DNA from: Candidatus Brocadiaceae bacterium
GTDB taxonomy: Bacteria; Planctomycetota; Brocadiia; SM23-32
Direction: 5' to 3'
Assembly: GCA_030615435.1 (NCBI GenBank)
Contig: JAUWZH010000112.1
Coordinates: 1 to 8,033 of the forward strand
DNA length: 8,033 nt
In this document: one piece after another, positions 1 to 5,362 of the stretch
How the letters are laid out: each line of letters starts with the position of its first letter
Numbering within the stretch: the stretch's first letter is position 1
Made by a program: the position numbers and the translations under genes
Notes under the pieces: model-generated
What the model was told of the DNA's origin: nothing
Database searches by the model: none
The model's input: the letters and a program-made list of their open reading frames with translations, nothing else

Positions 1-933
1 GGCCTCGTACCATTCGATGGTCTTCCGAAGCCCTTCTTCGAAGGGCGTCTGAGACCGGAAACCGAACTCCTCCCAGGCACGCGCGGTGTCCAGGCATCTG
101 CGCGGTTGGCCGTCGGGTTTGGCCGCGTCCCACTCTCTACGCCCCTCGAAACCGGTCAGCCGGCCAATGAGAGTCGCAAGGTCCCTGATGGCAATCTCAG
201 AGCCCGTGCCGATGTTCACCGGTTCGGGCTTGTTGTAATGTTCAGTGGCAAGGAGTATGCCCTCGGCTGCGTCTTCGACGTAGATGAACTCTCGCGAAAC
301 GCTCCCCGTGCCCCAGGCGACGATATTGTCCTCCCCTGCCTGTCTGGCGTCCACGCACTTCTTGATGAGTGCGGGGATGACGTGGCTGCTTTGCGGGTCG
401 AAGTTGTCCCTCGGCCCGTACAGGTTCACGGGGAGCAGGAAGATACCGTTGAACCCGTACTGCTGCCGATACGCCCGGCACTGCACCAGCAGCATCTTCT
501 TTGCCAGGCCATATGGGGCGTTCGTCTCTTCGGGGTAGCCGTCCCAGAGGTCTGCCTCTCTAAACGGCACGGGGGTGAACTTGGGATAGGCGCAGATCGT
601 GCCGATGGCCACGAACTTCTCTATGGCGCGCAGCCGGGCCTCTTCGATGAGCTGCACTCCCATCATGAGGTTCTTATAGAAGAACTCGCCGGGATGCTCC
701 CTGTTGGCACCTATTCCCCCGACAACCGCCGCAAGATGGATGACGATGGCCGGGCGTGCCTCGTCGTACATCCGGCGGACCGCGTCCATCTGGGTCAGGT
801 CATAGTCTCGGCTGCGCGGCACGAAGATGTTGCGTGCCCCGCGCTCGTGCATCTTTTCTATCACGTGTGAGCCCAGAAACCCTGCGCCGCCAGTCACGCA
901 GAAGCGGCGACTCGACCAGAACTCTTCACTCAT
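1..933 (-). CDS. fcl: GDP-L-fucose synthase (GDP-4-keto-6-deoxymannose 3,5-epimerase/4-reductase), 3' end outside window
   Basis: This cytoplasmic NADPH-dependent enzyme epimerises and reduces GDP-4-keto-6-deoxy-D-mannose to GDP-L-fucose, a donor for surface glycans. The reading frame is open from the ATG at 933 to the left edge (311 codons, no stop), close to the family's usual length of about 310-325, so only a short tail is missing. Visible features are the Rossmann motif TGGAGFLG (residues 14-21), the GTICAYPKF segment with the conserved Cys (about 111-119), the catalytic YGLAK (Tyr141, Lys145), the NLYGPRDNF block, a conserved His (about 184) in SHVIPAL, and a late PDGQPRR motif. The position of the classical catalytic Ser carries Thr, a common variant in this family. 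The start overlaps the gmd stop by 8 bases (ATGAGTGA), which suggests translational coupling. Confidence 0.95.
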   Translation of the reverse strand, partial: MSEEFWSSRRFCVTGGAGFLGSHVIEKMHERGARNIFVPRSRDYDLTQMDAVRRMYDEARPAIVIHLAAVVGGIGANREHPGEFFYKNLMMGVQLIEEARLRAIEKFVAIGTICAYPKFTPVPFREADLWDGYPEETNAPYGLAKKMLLVQCRAYRQQYGFNGIFLLPVNLYGPRDNFDPQSSHVIPALIKKCVDARQAGEDNIVAWGTGSVSREFIYVEDAAEGILLATEHYNKPEPVNIGTGSEIAIRDLATLIGRLTGFEGRREWDAAKPDGQPRRCLDTARAWEEFGFRSQTPFEEGLRKTIEWYEA

Positions 934-1969
934 GGGGAGACACCTTCGCTTGACGGGGTTCTGAGTCCGCTGACTCGGCGGCCGACCGCTCCTTCCGGGC
1001 AAGCTCCACGTCGCTGTCAACCATCATGTGGGCAAGTTCTTTGAAGGTGACCTTCGGCTCCCACCCGAGCTTCTCACGCGCCTTCGAGGAATCCCCAACG
1101 AGCAAGTCCACCTCGGTGGGACGAAAGTAGCGCGGGTCAATCTCCACGAAATCATGCCAGTCAAGATCCAGGTGGTTGAAGGCTTCGTCGAGGAACTCGC
1201 GCACTGAGTGCGCTTCCCCGGTAGCGATCACGTAATCATCAGGCTCGTCTTGCTGCATCATCAGCCACATTGCGCGAACGTAATCGCCGGCAAAACCCCA
1301 ATCGCGCTTCGCCTCCAGGTTGCCCAGGTAGAGCTTGTCCTGCAAACCGAGCTTGATGCGGGTTGCGGCGCGGGTGATCTTGCGGCTGACGAACGTCTCG
1401 CCGCGTCGCGGTGAGCCGTGATTGAAAAGGATCCCGTTCCAGGCCAAGATGCCGTATGCCTCTCGATAGTTGAGGGTCTGCCAGAATCCGAAGACCTTGG
1501 CGCACCCATAGGGGCTGCGCGGATAGAACGGCGTCTTCTCGGTCTGGGGCACCTCCAAGACCTTTCCGTACATCTCGCTGGAGGAGGCCTGGTAGAATCG
1601 GGGCGAACACCCGGCATGGCGCACGGCCTCCAGCAGGCGCAGCGTGCCAAGCGCGTCCACGTTGGCCGTATAGATGGGCTGGTCAAAGGACACGCGCACA
1701 TGGCTCTGCGCCCCGAGGTTGTAGACTTCGTCCGGCTGCACGGTGTTGACAATGGACGCCAGGTTCGAGCCATCGGAGAGATCGCCGTAGAGCAGGTGCA
1801 GCCTCACATCAGGCTCATGAGGATCCTGGTAGAGGTGTTCGATCCTGCCCGTGTTGAAGGAGGAGCTTCGACGGATAAGCCCCCAGACCTCGTAGCCCTT
1901 GCCCAGAAGAAGCTCTGCAAGGTAGGAGCCGTCCTGTCCCGTAATGCCTGTGATCAACGCTTTCTTCAT
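926..1969 (-). CDS. gmd: GDP-mannose 4,6-dehydratase
   Basis: This enzyme converts GDP-D-mannose to GDP-4-keto-6-deoxy-D-mannose, the first step toward GDP-L-fucose and also toward GDP-rhamnose and related sugars. It has 347 residues, which is normal for the family. It shows the extended SDR NADP-binding motif GITGQDGSYL (8-17), the LIRRSSSFNT block (31-40), the active-site segment ASSSEMYG (Ser130 and Glu132 at the Thr/Glu positions), YGCAK (Tyr154, Lys158), and the NHGSPRRGETFVSRK nucleotide-binding segment (183-197). The C-terminal 25 or so residues are charged and extend beyond the conserved fold. The ATG at 1969 is supported by a GAGGT Shine-Dalgarno at 1979-1983, 9 bases upstream. The next gene, fcl, starts inside its stop region, so the two form a GDP-fucose operon. 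Confidence 0.97.
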   Translation of the reverse strand: MKKALITGITGQDGSYLAELLLGKGYEVWGLIRRSSSFNTGRIEHLYQDPHEPDVRLHLLYGDLSDGSNLASIVNTVQPDEVYNLGAQSHVRVSFDQPIYTANVDALGTLRLLEAVRHAGCSPRFYQASSSEMYGKVLEVPQTEKTPFYPRSPYGCAKVFGFWQTLNYREAYGILAWNGILFNHGSPRRGETFVSRKITRAATRIKLGLQDKLYLGNLEAKRDWGFAGDYVRAMWLMMQQDEPDDYVIATGEAHSVREFLDEAFNHLDLDWHDFVEIDPRYFRPTEVDLLVGDSSKAREKLGWEPKVTFKELAHMMVDSDVELARKERSAAESADSEPRQAKVSPHE

Positions 1970-2011
1970 GAATTGTGTACCTCAGACGCAGATCTCATCT
2001 TCCCTGATGTC

Positions 2012-2030
2012 AGCCATTTGCCACATGGCT
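2012..2030 (-). promoter_or_regulatory. hairpin in the predicted gmd leader
   Basis: AGCCAT (2012-2017) and ATGGCT (2025-2030) form a perfect 6-bp stem with a 7-base loop. If the promoter at 2041-2069 is real, the hairpin would sit near the 5' end of the mRNA leader, about 40 bases before the gmd start. It may stabilise the mRNA or be incidental. No T-run follows, so it is not a typical terminator. Confidence 0.25.
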
Positions 2031-2040
2031 CAACCGTCAA

Positions 2041-2069
2041 CCTTTACCTCGGGAACGAGGAATTGTCAA
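2041..2069 (-). promoter_or_regulatory. candidate sigma70-type promoter of gmd-fcl with inverted repeat in the spacer
   Basis: Read on the minus strand there is a perfect -35 box TTGACA (2064-2069), a 17-base spacer and a weak -10 TAAAGG (2041-2046). The spacer holds a perfect inverted repeat, CCTCG-4 nt-CGAGG (2047-2060), which could be a repressor site. It lies about 70 bases upstream of the gmd start. The spacing is ideal but the -10 matches only about half of the consensus, so this is a prediction only. Confidence 0.4.
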
Positions 2070-2130
2070 GCACATCCGCGGAGTTCATCGAAAGGAAGGC
2101 GTGCGCTACGAGCGACGAGCACCGGTCGCC

Positions 2131-2392
2131 TTACACCCGAACCGTGGCGATGCGTATGGTGAAGCGGTATTCCTGGCCGTCGGTGAGGGGTTCGGACTGC
2201 CAGGTGCAGCGGGCCGCCACCGTGGGGTGGTTCATGGGGACGGTGGCGTCGGGGGCTGAGAAGTTCCCGGCGCCGGGGCCGAGGTACTCCTTGGCCCGAT
2301 TGTACAGCCACGTGACGGGGATCATTCCGCCGGCGCCAGCCTCCGCTTCCACCCACATCGGCTCCGCTGGGCGCCCCGATCGAGAAGGGCAT
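2131..2392 (-). pseudogene. decayed gene remnant, domain related to the one at 3362-3715
   Basis: A 75-codon open stretch (2131-2358) contains WLYNRAKEYLGPGAGNFSAP followed by a conserved-looking WQSEPLTDGQEYRFTIRIAT end, then stops abruptly. An ATG at 2392, preceded by GGGAGG, opens MPFSIGAPSG in a different frame and could be the original N-terminus, separated by a frameshift near 2360. The WxSExLxDxQEYxFxxRIAT block matches the remnant at 3362-3715 at the protein level. That remnant continues past this block where this one ends, so this copy looks truncated. The strand pattern (W, then DGQ-Y-F-x-x-R-I-A-T) resembles the end of a fibronectin type III-like beta domain. That is inference, and I do not recognise a named family. 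A short real gene in this frame cannot be excluded. Confidence 0.45.
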
Positions 2393-2435
2393 GATCCTCC
2401 CGGGTGTTAGCCTCGGTGACGGAGTCACGGCACTC

Positions 2436-3176
2436 TCAAGCACTGTCTGCGGGGCGGCCCTCAACGGAGAACGCAGGCAATTCGCCGCTTGCATGCTTGC
2501 GTATGTACGCTCTCAAATGCCCCTCGTATTCACCGAACGCGGTTGCCATTGCGCGAATAGCCGGGTTAGTCTCTGCCAAGAAAGCCCGGACGGCAGCATC
2601 AGCCTCGGCGGCTGCCGCAACGTGGGCATCACGTCCTTTCTCCAGAGCCTTCATTTCCTCGTTGGCCGCCAACTTGACATGTACGAACTTCCTCAGAAAC
2701 GCTTTCCTGATTTCTTCCACCACAGCCGTGACTTTCCCTGCAGCCGCCAGCAACTCAGGGTGGCCGTCCAGCAAAAGGCACAGTCGGAAGTTGCGAAGGT
2801 ATATCCGCCTGCAAAGCTGTTGAATGGAGTTCTGATGGTCGGCTAATTCCTTGATGCCTCCTGGGATGTCTCCAAGATTTGTGGGCAGCTTATCACCAAG
2901 AAGTTCGATACAATCTGCGTGGAAATCGTAGAGAGCTTTTCTCTGTTCTCGGAGCAAGGCTGATTGCTGAATGCCGCTAATCTGGAGTTGCATACGAAGC
3001 TTTTCGTGCTCGCGAGCATATTCCGAACGAATCGCTTCAACTCTCCGCGTGATATCAGCTATATCCTCTTTGGTCGCAAGATTTTCTGCCTTCTTCTTGA
3101 CATAGCTCCGAAGAAACAGCCCAACCACCACTACTATTAGCACGAGAACCGCTAGCATCACTTGGGTAAGTACCAT
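2436..3176 (-). CDS. membrane-anchored coiled-coil protein of unknown function
   Basis: This is a 246-residue protein of no family I can name. Residues 4-23 form one very hydrophobic segment (LTQVMLAVLVLIVVVVGLFL) followed by a basic RSYVKKK stretch, typical of an N-terminal signal anchor with the rest in the cytoplasm. Residues 34-68 (ATKEDIADITRRVEAIRSEY onward) look like a heptad-repeat coiled coil. The remainder is helical, with an Ala-rich helix around 184-198 and several Cys (about 89, 121, 133). The ATG at 3176 has a strong AGGAG ribosome site (3184-3188, 7-base spacing), so the start is well supported. It stands alone between two decayed genes, with a possible promoter at 3215-3244. 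Similar N-termini with a TM segment plus a 'TKEDI...ITR-VE-I-SEY' stretch occur in scattered bacterial hypothetical proteins. A role cannot be read from the sequence. Confidence 0.85.
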   Translation of the reverse strand: MVLTQVMLAVLVLIVVVVGLFLRSYVKKKAENLATKEDIADITRRVEAIRSEYAREHEKLRMQLQISGIQQSALLREQRKALYDFHADCIELLGDKLPTNLGDIPGGIKELADHQNSIQQLCRRIYLRNFRLCLLLDGHPELLAAAGKVTAVVEEIRKAFLRKFVHVKLAANEEMKALEKGRDAHVAAAAEADAAVRAFLAETNPAIRAMATAFGEYEGHLRAYIRKHASGELPAFSVEGRPADSA

Positions 3177-3214
3177 GATCCTTCTCCTGGCAACAAAGCT
3201 AAATGCACCATCTT

Positions 3215-3244
3215 AGAATACTCCCTTCTGAATCAGGACGCCAA
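3215..3244 (-). promoter_or_regulatory. weak candidate promoter for the 246-aa membrane protein gene
   Basis: On the minus strand TTGGCG (3239-3244) and TATTCT (3215-3220) are 18 bases apart, with the -10 ending about 38 bases upstream of the ATG at 3176. Each box matches 4 of 6 consensus bases. Placement is right, strength is modest. Confidence 0.3.
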
Positions 3245-3361
3245 GTCTTCGACTGTGCGTTGTTTGCGGCCTTGCCCTTGCCCAGGACTTCAGAGTCTTG
3301 GGCCTAGCCGCCAATATATGGTGGGGCCAGGGCTGGGAGCAAGGGCTTGGTGTCGATATCG

Positions 3362-3715
3362 TCAGACAATCTGAACCTGCAGCGTGGGCGCTGCAGGCAC
3401 GTCAGAGTCAGCCGTTGCACGGTGCTCGTCGGTGTTCGCCGTCTCGATCCCATTGAGATGCGCCGCCGTAGCAATACGGACGGCGAAGAGATACTCCTGG
3501 TCGTCCACGAGCGCCTCCGACTCCCACGAATGCCAGTCTGCACTCGTCTGGCGGCTCTGGCACCGCGTCGGGGTCGGTGAGACCTTCCTTTAGCTCGCCG
3601 GTGTCCATCAGGCCGGCCAGCTCGTCCTTCGGGAACCTAATCAGGCCGATGTCGTAGCCAGCATCGCTCAAGGCACCCGTGCCGTAACCCGCGCGCAAGG
3701 CAAGAGTTAGTCGTG
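3362..3715 (-). pseudogene. frameshifted gene remnant, paralogue of the remnant at 2131-2392
   Basis: Two adjoining frames read as protein-like. The upstream part (about 3715-3565) gives RAGYGTGALSDAGYDIGLIR, then FPKDELAGLMDTGELKEGLT. The downstream part, shifted by one base and ending at a TGA (3362-3364), gives SADWHSWESEALVDDQEYLF, then AVRIATAAHLNGIETANTDE and a tail rich in Ala, Asp, Pro and Val. The switch lies near 3555-3565. The WESEALVDDQEYLFAVRIAT block corresponds to WQSEPLTDGQEYRFTIRIAT in the remnant at 2131-2392, while the DNA is clearly diverged, so these are old paralogues rather than a recent duplication. The beta-strand pattern suggests a fibronectin type III-like module. 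The native function is unknown. The upstream and downstream parts may derive from one gene or from two. Confidence 0.5.
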
Positions 3716-3732
3716 GTGCAAGGGGGCCTGGT

Positions 3733-3775
3733 AAAGAAAACTTGACCAGCGCCGGACCTCCGGCAGGTCTTCTTT
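3733..3775. repeat. nested interrupted inverted repeat upstream of higBA
   Basis: Three pairs of arms nest around one centre: AAAGAA (3733-3738) with TTCTTT (3770-3775), GACC (3744-3747) with GGTC (3766-3769), and GCCGG (3751-3755) with CCGGC (3760-3764) around a 4-base loop. All 15 arm positions pair perfectly, with asymmetric bulges of 5 and 3 bases on the left and 0 and 1 on the right. It lies between the remnant at 3362-3715 and the higB promoter. It could be a bidirectional terminator, since T-rich sequence follows on both strands, or a short dispersed repeat. Confidence 0.4.
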
Positions 3776-3793
3776 GCGAGTAGCCCGGGGACC

Positions 3794-3822
3794 TTGCAGA
3801 ACAGGACGCTATCCGGTATAGT
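3794..3822 (+). promoter_or_regulatory. candidate higBA promoter
   Basis: TTGCAG (3794-3799) and TATAGT (3817-3822) are separated by exactly 17 bases, matching 4 of 6 and 5 of 6 consensus bases. The -10 ends 27 bases before the higB ATG, giving a short leader. The partly symmetric CTAT-5 nt-ATAG (3809-3821) overlaps the -10, where the antitoxin of such operons usually binds to repress its own transcription. The operator role is inferred from family behaviour. Confidence 0.55.
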
Positions 3823-3849
3823 GATATAGGCGCGGTTGGAAAGGTCGGG

Positions 3850-4140
3850 ATGATAAGAAGCTTCAAAGACGACGACCTGGAGGAACTCTACTACGAGGGA
3901 CCTGGGCGGCGCACCAGGCGCATACCGGTGGACCTCCACAGGGTCATCCTCCGGAAACTCGATCAGATTTTCAACGCCGTGGAGCTGACCGACCTGCGCG
4001 TACCGCCGGGCAACCGGCTGGAGCCGCTCAAGGGCGAACGCAAGGGTTACCACAGCATACGCGTCAACGACCAGTGGCGGATCGTCTTCCGCTGGGAACG
4101 CGACGCCGCCTGCGAGGTGGAGTTGACTGATTACCACTGA
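3850..4140 (+). CDS. higB: type II toxin HigB (RelE/ParE superfamily mRNA interferase)
   Basis: This is the toxin of a HigBA pair. HigB-type proteins cleave mRNA, mostly on translating ribosomes, when the antitoxin is lost. At 96 residues the length is typical. The family signature is intact: IRSFKD at the N-terminus, the RKLDQI helix (35-40), DLRVPPGNRLEPLKGERKG (48-66), YHSIRVNDQWRIVFRWE (67-83), and the C-terminal acidic strand ending in DYH (94-96). The basic and aromatic residues of the expected active-site face are present, so the toxin appears functional. The ATG at 3850 is preceded by AAGG about 6 bases upstream. The gene is toxin-first, as usual for hig operons, and higA follows after a 24-base gap. 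It lies near integrase remnants, consistent with mobile-element cargo. Confidence 0.93.
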   Translation: MIRSFKDDDLEELYYEGPGRRTRRIPVDLHRVILRKLDQIFNAVELTDLRVPPGNRLEPLKGERKGYHSIRVNDQWRIVFRWERDAACEVELTDYH

Positions 4141-4164
4141 CATCCAACGAAGGGAGGTGAGATC

Positions 4165-4455
4165 ATGGGCGCCAGGCTCCCGAAAGACCCCACACACCCG
4201 GGCGAAATGCTGATCGAGGAGTTTCTGAAGCCATTGGGGCTCACGCAGTCGGCCTTCGCCGAGCATATCGGCGTGAGCTTCAAGCGGATCAACGAGATCG
4301 TGAACGGCAGGCGCGCGGTCACGCCCGAGACGGCGTGGCTGTTCAGCCAGGCGCTCGGCACGACGCCGCAGTTCTGGACGAACCTCCAGGCGACCTACGA
4401 CTTGGTCCATCACCGCGTCGAACGCGAAGTCAAACGCATCAAGGCACTGACCTGA
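4165..4455 (+). CDS. higA: HigA-family antitoxin, XRE-type helix-turn-helix
   Basis: The antitoxin binds and neutralises HigB, and its helix-turn-helix represses the operon promoter. The protein is 96 residues, typical for the compact HigA form (often annotated VapI/HigA). The conserved HPGEMLIEEFLKPLGLTQ (11-28) leads into the helix-turn-helix at about 26-47 (TQSAFAEHIGVSFKRINEIV), then NGRRAVTPETAWLFSQALGT and TPQFWTNLQATYDL, the family's C-terminal signature. The ribosome site GGAGGT (4153-4158, 6-base spacing) is strong, stronger than that of higB, as expected when antitoxin must be made in excess. Transcription is presumably from the promoter at 3794-3822. Confidence 0.94.
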   Translation: MGARLPKDPTHPGEMLIEEFLKPLGLTQSAFAEHIGVSFKRINEIVNGRRAVTPETAWLFSQALGTTPQFWTNLQATYDLVHHRVEREVKRIKALT

Positions 4456-4517
4456 GACGCGCACGTTGTCCGTGTGATCTGTCATCCTGCCGGCTTCTCC
4501 ATGGTGGCCGGAACGCG

Positions 4518-4643
4518 CTCCGACTCGCGTCCTGGCTGGTGCTCATGGGCGAGCACATGAAGGACGTCGCCGCCTGGTGCCACCACTCGACCGCCACCAC
4601 CACCGAGCAGTTCTACGTGCACCTGTGCCCGCGCGGCGGGTAA
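4518..4643 (+). pseudogene. C-terminal remnant of a tyrosine recombinase (integrase A)
   Basis: The frame ending at the TAA at 4641-4643 reads ASWLVLMGEHMKDVAAWCHH, then STATTTEQFYVHLCPRGG. This matches the end of phage-type integrases (ASWLVMAG...L..VAELLGHSS...TERYxHL). The box II His (in CHHS) and the nucleophile Tyr (in QFYVHL) are both visible. The preceding Arg-His-Thr element is damaged (ALRLASWL), and nothing integrase-like is seen further upstream, where higA lies. Only about 40 codons survive, so it is inactive. The end lies 118 bases before the tRNA-Gly fragment and points at it. Confidence 0.65.
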
Positions 4644-4760
4644 CTGCTTGTCTGCCAAGATGTTACGTGTGTTCGTGGAGCCGGGGGAAGATTTGGGGGA
4701 AGCGGCGGGCGCGGAAGTCGTAAGGCTTTGGCCCGTGCGGAGTTAGAAATGCGGGCTCGC

Positions 4761-4808
4761 AGCTTGCCATGCTAGGTGTCGGGGGTCCGAATCCCCTCAC
4801 CCGCTCCA
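4761..4808 (+). tRNA. 3' fragment of a tRNA-Gly(GCC) gene, candidate att site
   Basis: From the anticodon stem to CCA the parts align with tRNA-Gly: three stem pairs AGC/GCT around loop TTGCCAT with anticodon GCC (4766-4768), variable loop GTGTC, T stem GGGGG/CCCCT (4781-4785, 4793-4797), acceptor 3' strand CACCCGC, discriminator T and encoded CCA (4806-4808). The D arm and the full 5' half are missing. Only the bases GCGGG at 4751-4755 recall the 5' end, and they are too close to be a complete tRNA. The T loop reads TCCGAAT instead of TTCGAAT, losing the conserved T55. This is best explained as the duplicated tRNA 3' end left by tyrosine-recombinase integration. The alternative is a full gene that lost its D arm by deletion. 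Confidence 0.7.
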
Positions 4809-4821
4809 TTTGTCTGCACCC

Positions 4822-5127
4822 CTATTCGCTCCCGATACCCGCTCTCGTGCCCTTCTGGGGCCTTTTCACGGATTCCCCCGTCTGGCGGTCCACAGCACCT
4901 CTCTTGCCTGTCATTGTCCCTGATGTGCACGAATTGTCAGGTTTTGGTGCAAGCATTGGAGCAAGCGTTCCGGCGCTGTCTGTCCCGGTTGCCCGTTCCT
5001 ATTGAGCGTCTGCTCGGCCGGGCAGCAGCAATCCCGGCAAGACCTCAAGTGCGTTCCTGACGTCCGGCAACTCCGGGTCCGTATAGGCATTCATCGTCAG
5101 GGCGATTGAGCTATGCCGCAGCCTGCT
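4822..5127 (-). pseudogene. C-terminal remnant of a second tyrosine recombinase (integrase B) with in-frame stop
   Basis: On the minus strand the frame reads LRHSSIALTMNAYTDPELPD, then VRNALEVLPGLLLP, the typical end of a tyrosine recombinase. It has the box His (in LRHSS, codon at 5113-5115) and the nucleophile Tyr (in NAYTDP). A TAG at 4999-5001 interrupts it, yet the same frame stays open for 58 more codons to a TAG at 4822-4824 and reads like the long, Thr/Pro/basic C-terminal tails I associate with planctomycete integrases (LAPMLAPKPDN...KRPQKGTRAGIGSE). The stop is probably a nonsense mutation. The N-terminal and most of the catalytic domain are absent. The gene ends 13 bases from the tRNA-Gly CCA and points toward it, opposite to integrase A. 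Confidence 0.65.
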
Positions 5128-5362
5128 CCGCCGAAGTAGCGTTCGACTACGAAGGCTGGATCGCCGCCTACCACATCCCACCCGCCTGCCCGCTGCTGCC
5201 TGCCCACGGGGAGTTGAGGTGGTCGCCGACTACGGCAGCGTTCGCGGCGTGTTGGGATGTCGAGAATACCTGTAACGCAAATCTGTGGTTTGATCCACGC
5301 TCGTGTTCTCTGCAAGGAGTCCTATCACTTTGAGCTTCTGCGTTCCTTCATGAAAGCCCCAC
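5128..5362. other. intergenic stretch, no gene supported
   Basis: Between integrase remnant B and the URO-D-like gene no frame shows recognisable protein sequence. Short open frames exist on both strands (for example 5106-5333 on the plus strand) but lack a ribosome site and any family motif. The stretch may hold the rest of the deleted integrase in unrecognisable form. No terminator with a T-run is seen after the URO-D-like gene. Confidence 0.4.

Noticed and set aside
106..870. Open frame of 254 codons on the plus strand
   Set aside because: Antisense shadow of fcl, which reads as a complete enzyme on the other strand.
1418..2410. Open frame of 330 codons on the plus strand
   Set aside because: Most of it is antisense to gmd, whose family motifs are unmistakable. 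It has no motif or ribosome site of its own.
2416..2428. Short inverted repeat GTGAC-3 nt-GTCAC just after the 246-aa gene
   Set aside because: A 5-bp stem without a T-run is too weak to call a terminator.
2391..2846. Plus-strand frames of 139-151 codons
   Set aside because: Antisense to the 246-aa membrane protein, whose ribosome site, membrane segment and coiled coil favour the minus strand.
3637..4485. Open frame of 282 codons on the minus strand
   Set aside because: It runs antisense across both higB and higA, which are clearly recognisable. The long frame follows from G+C-rich codon bias.
4683..4702. Direct repeat GGGGGAAG (4683-4690 and 4695-4702)
   Set aside because: It could be an integrase arm site, but two 8-base copies in G-rich sequence are too little to support it.
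4999..5001. In-frame TAG as a readthrough or pyrrolysine codon
   Set aside because: The gene is truncated at its 5' end and lies in a decayed region, so a nonsense mutation is simpler. No structure supporting recoding was seen.
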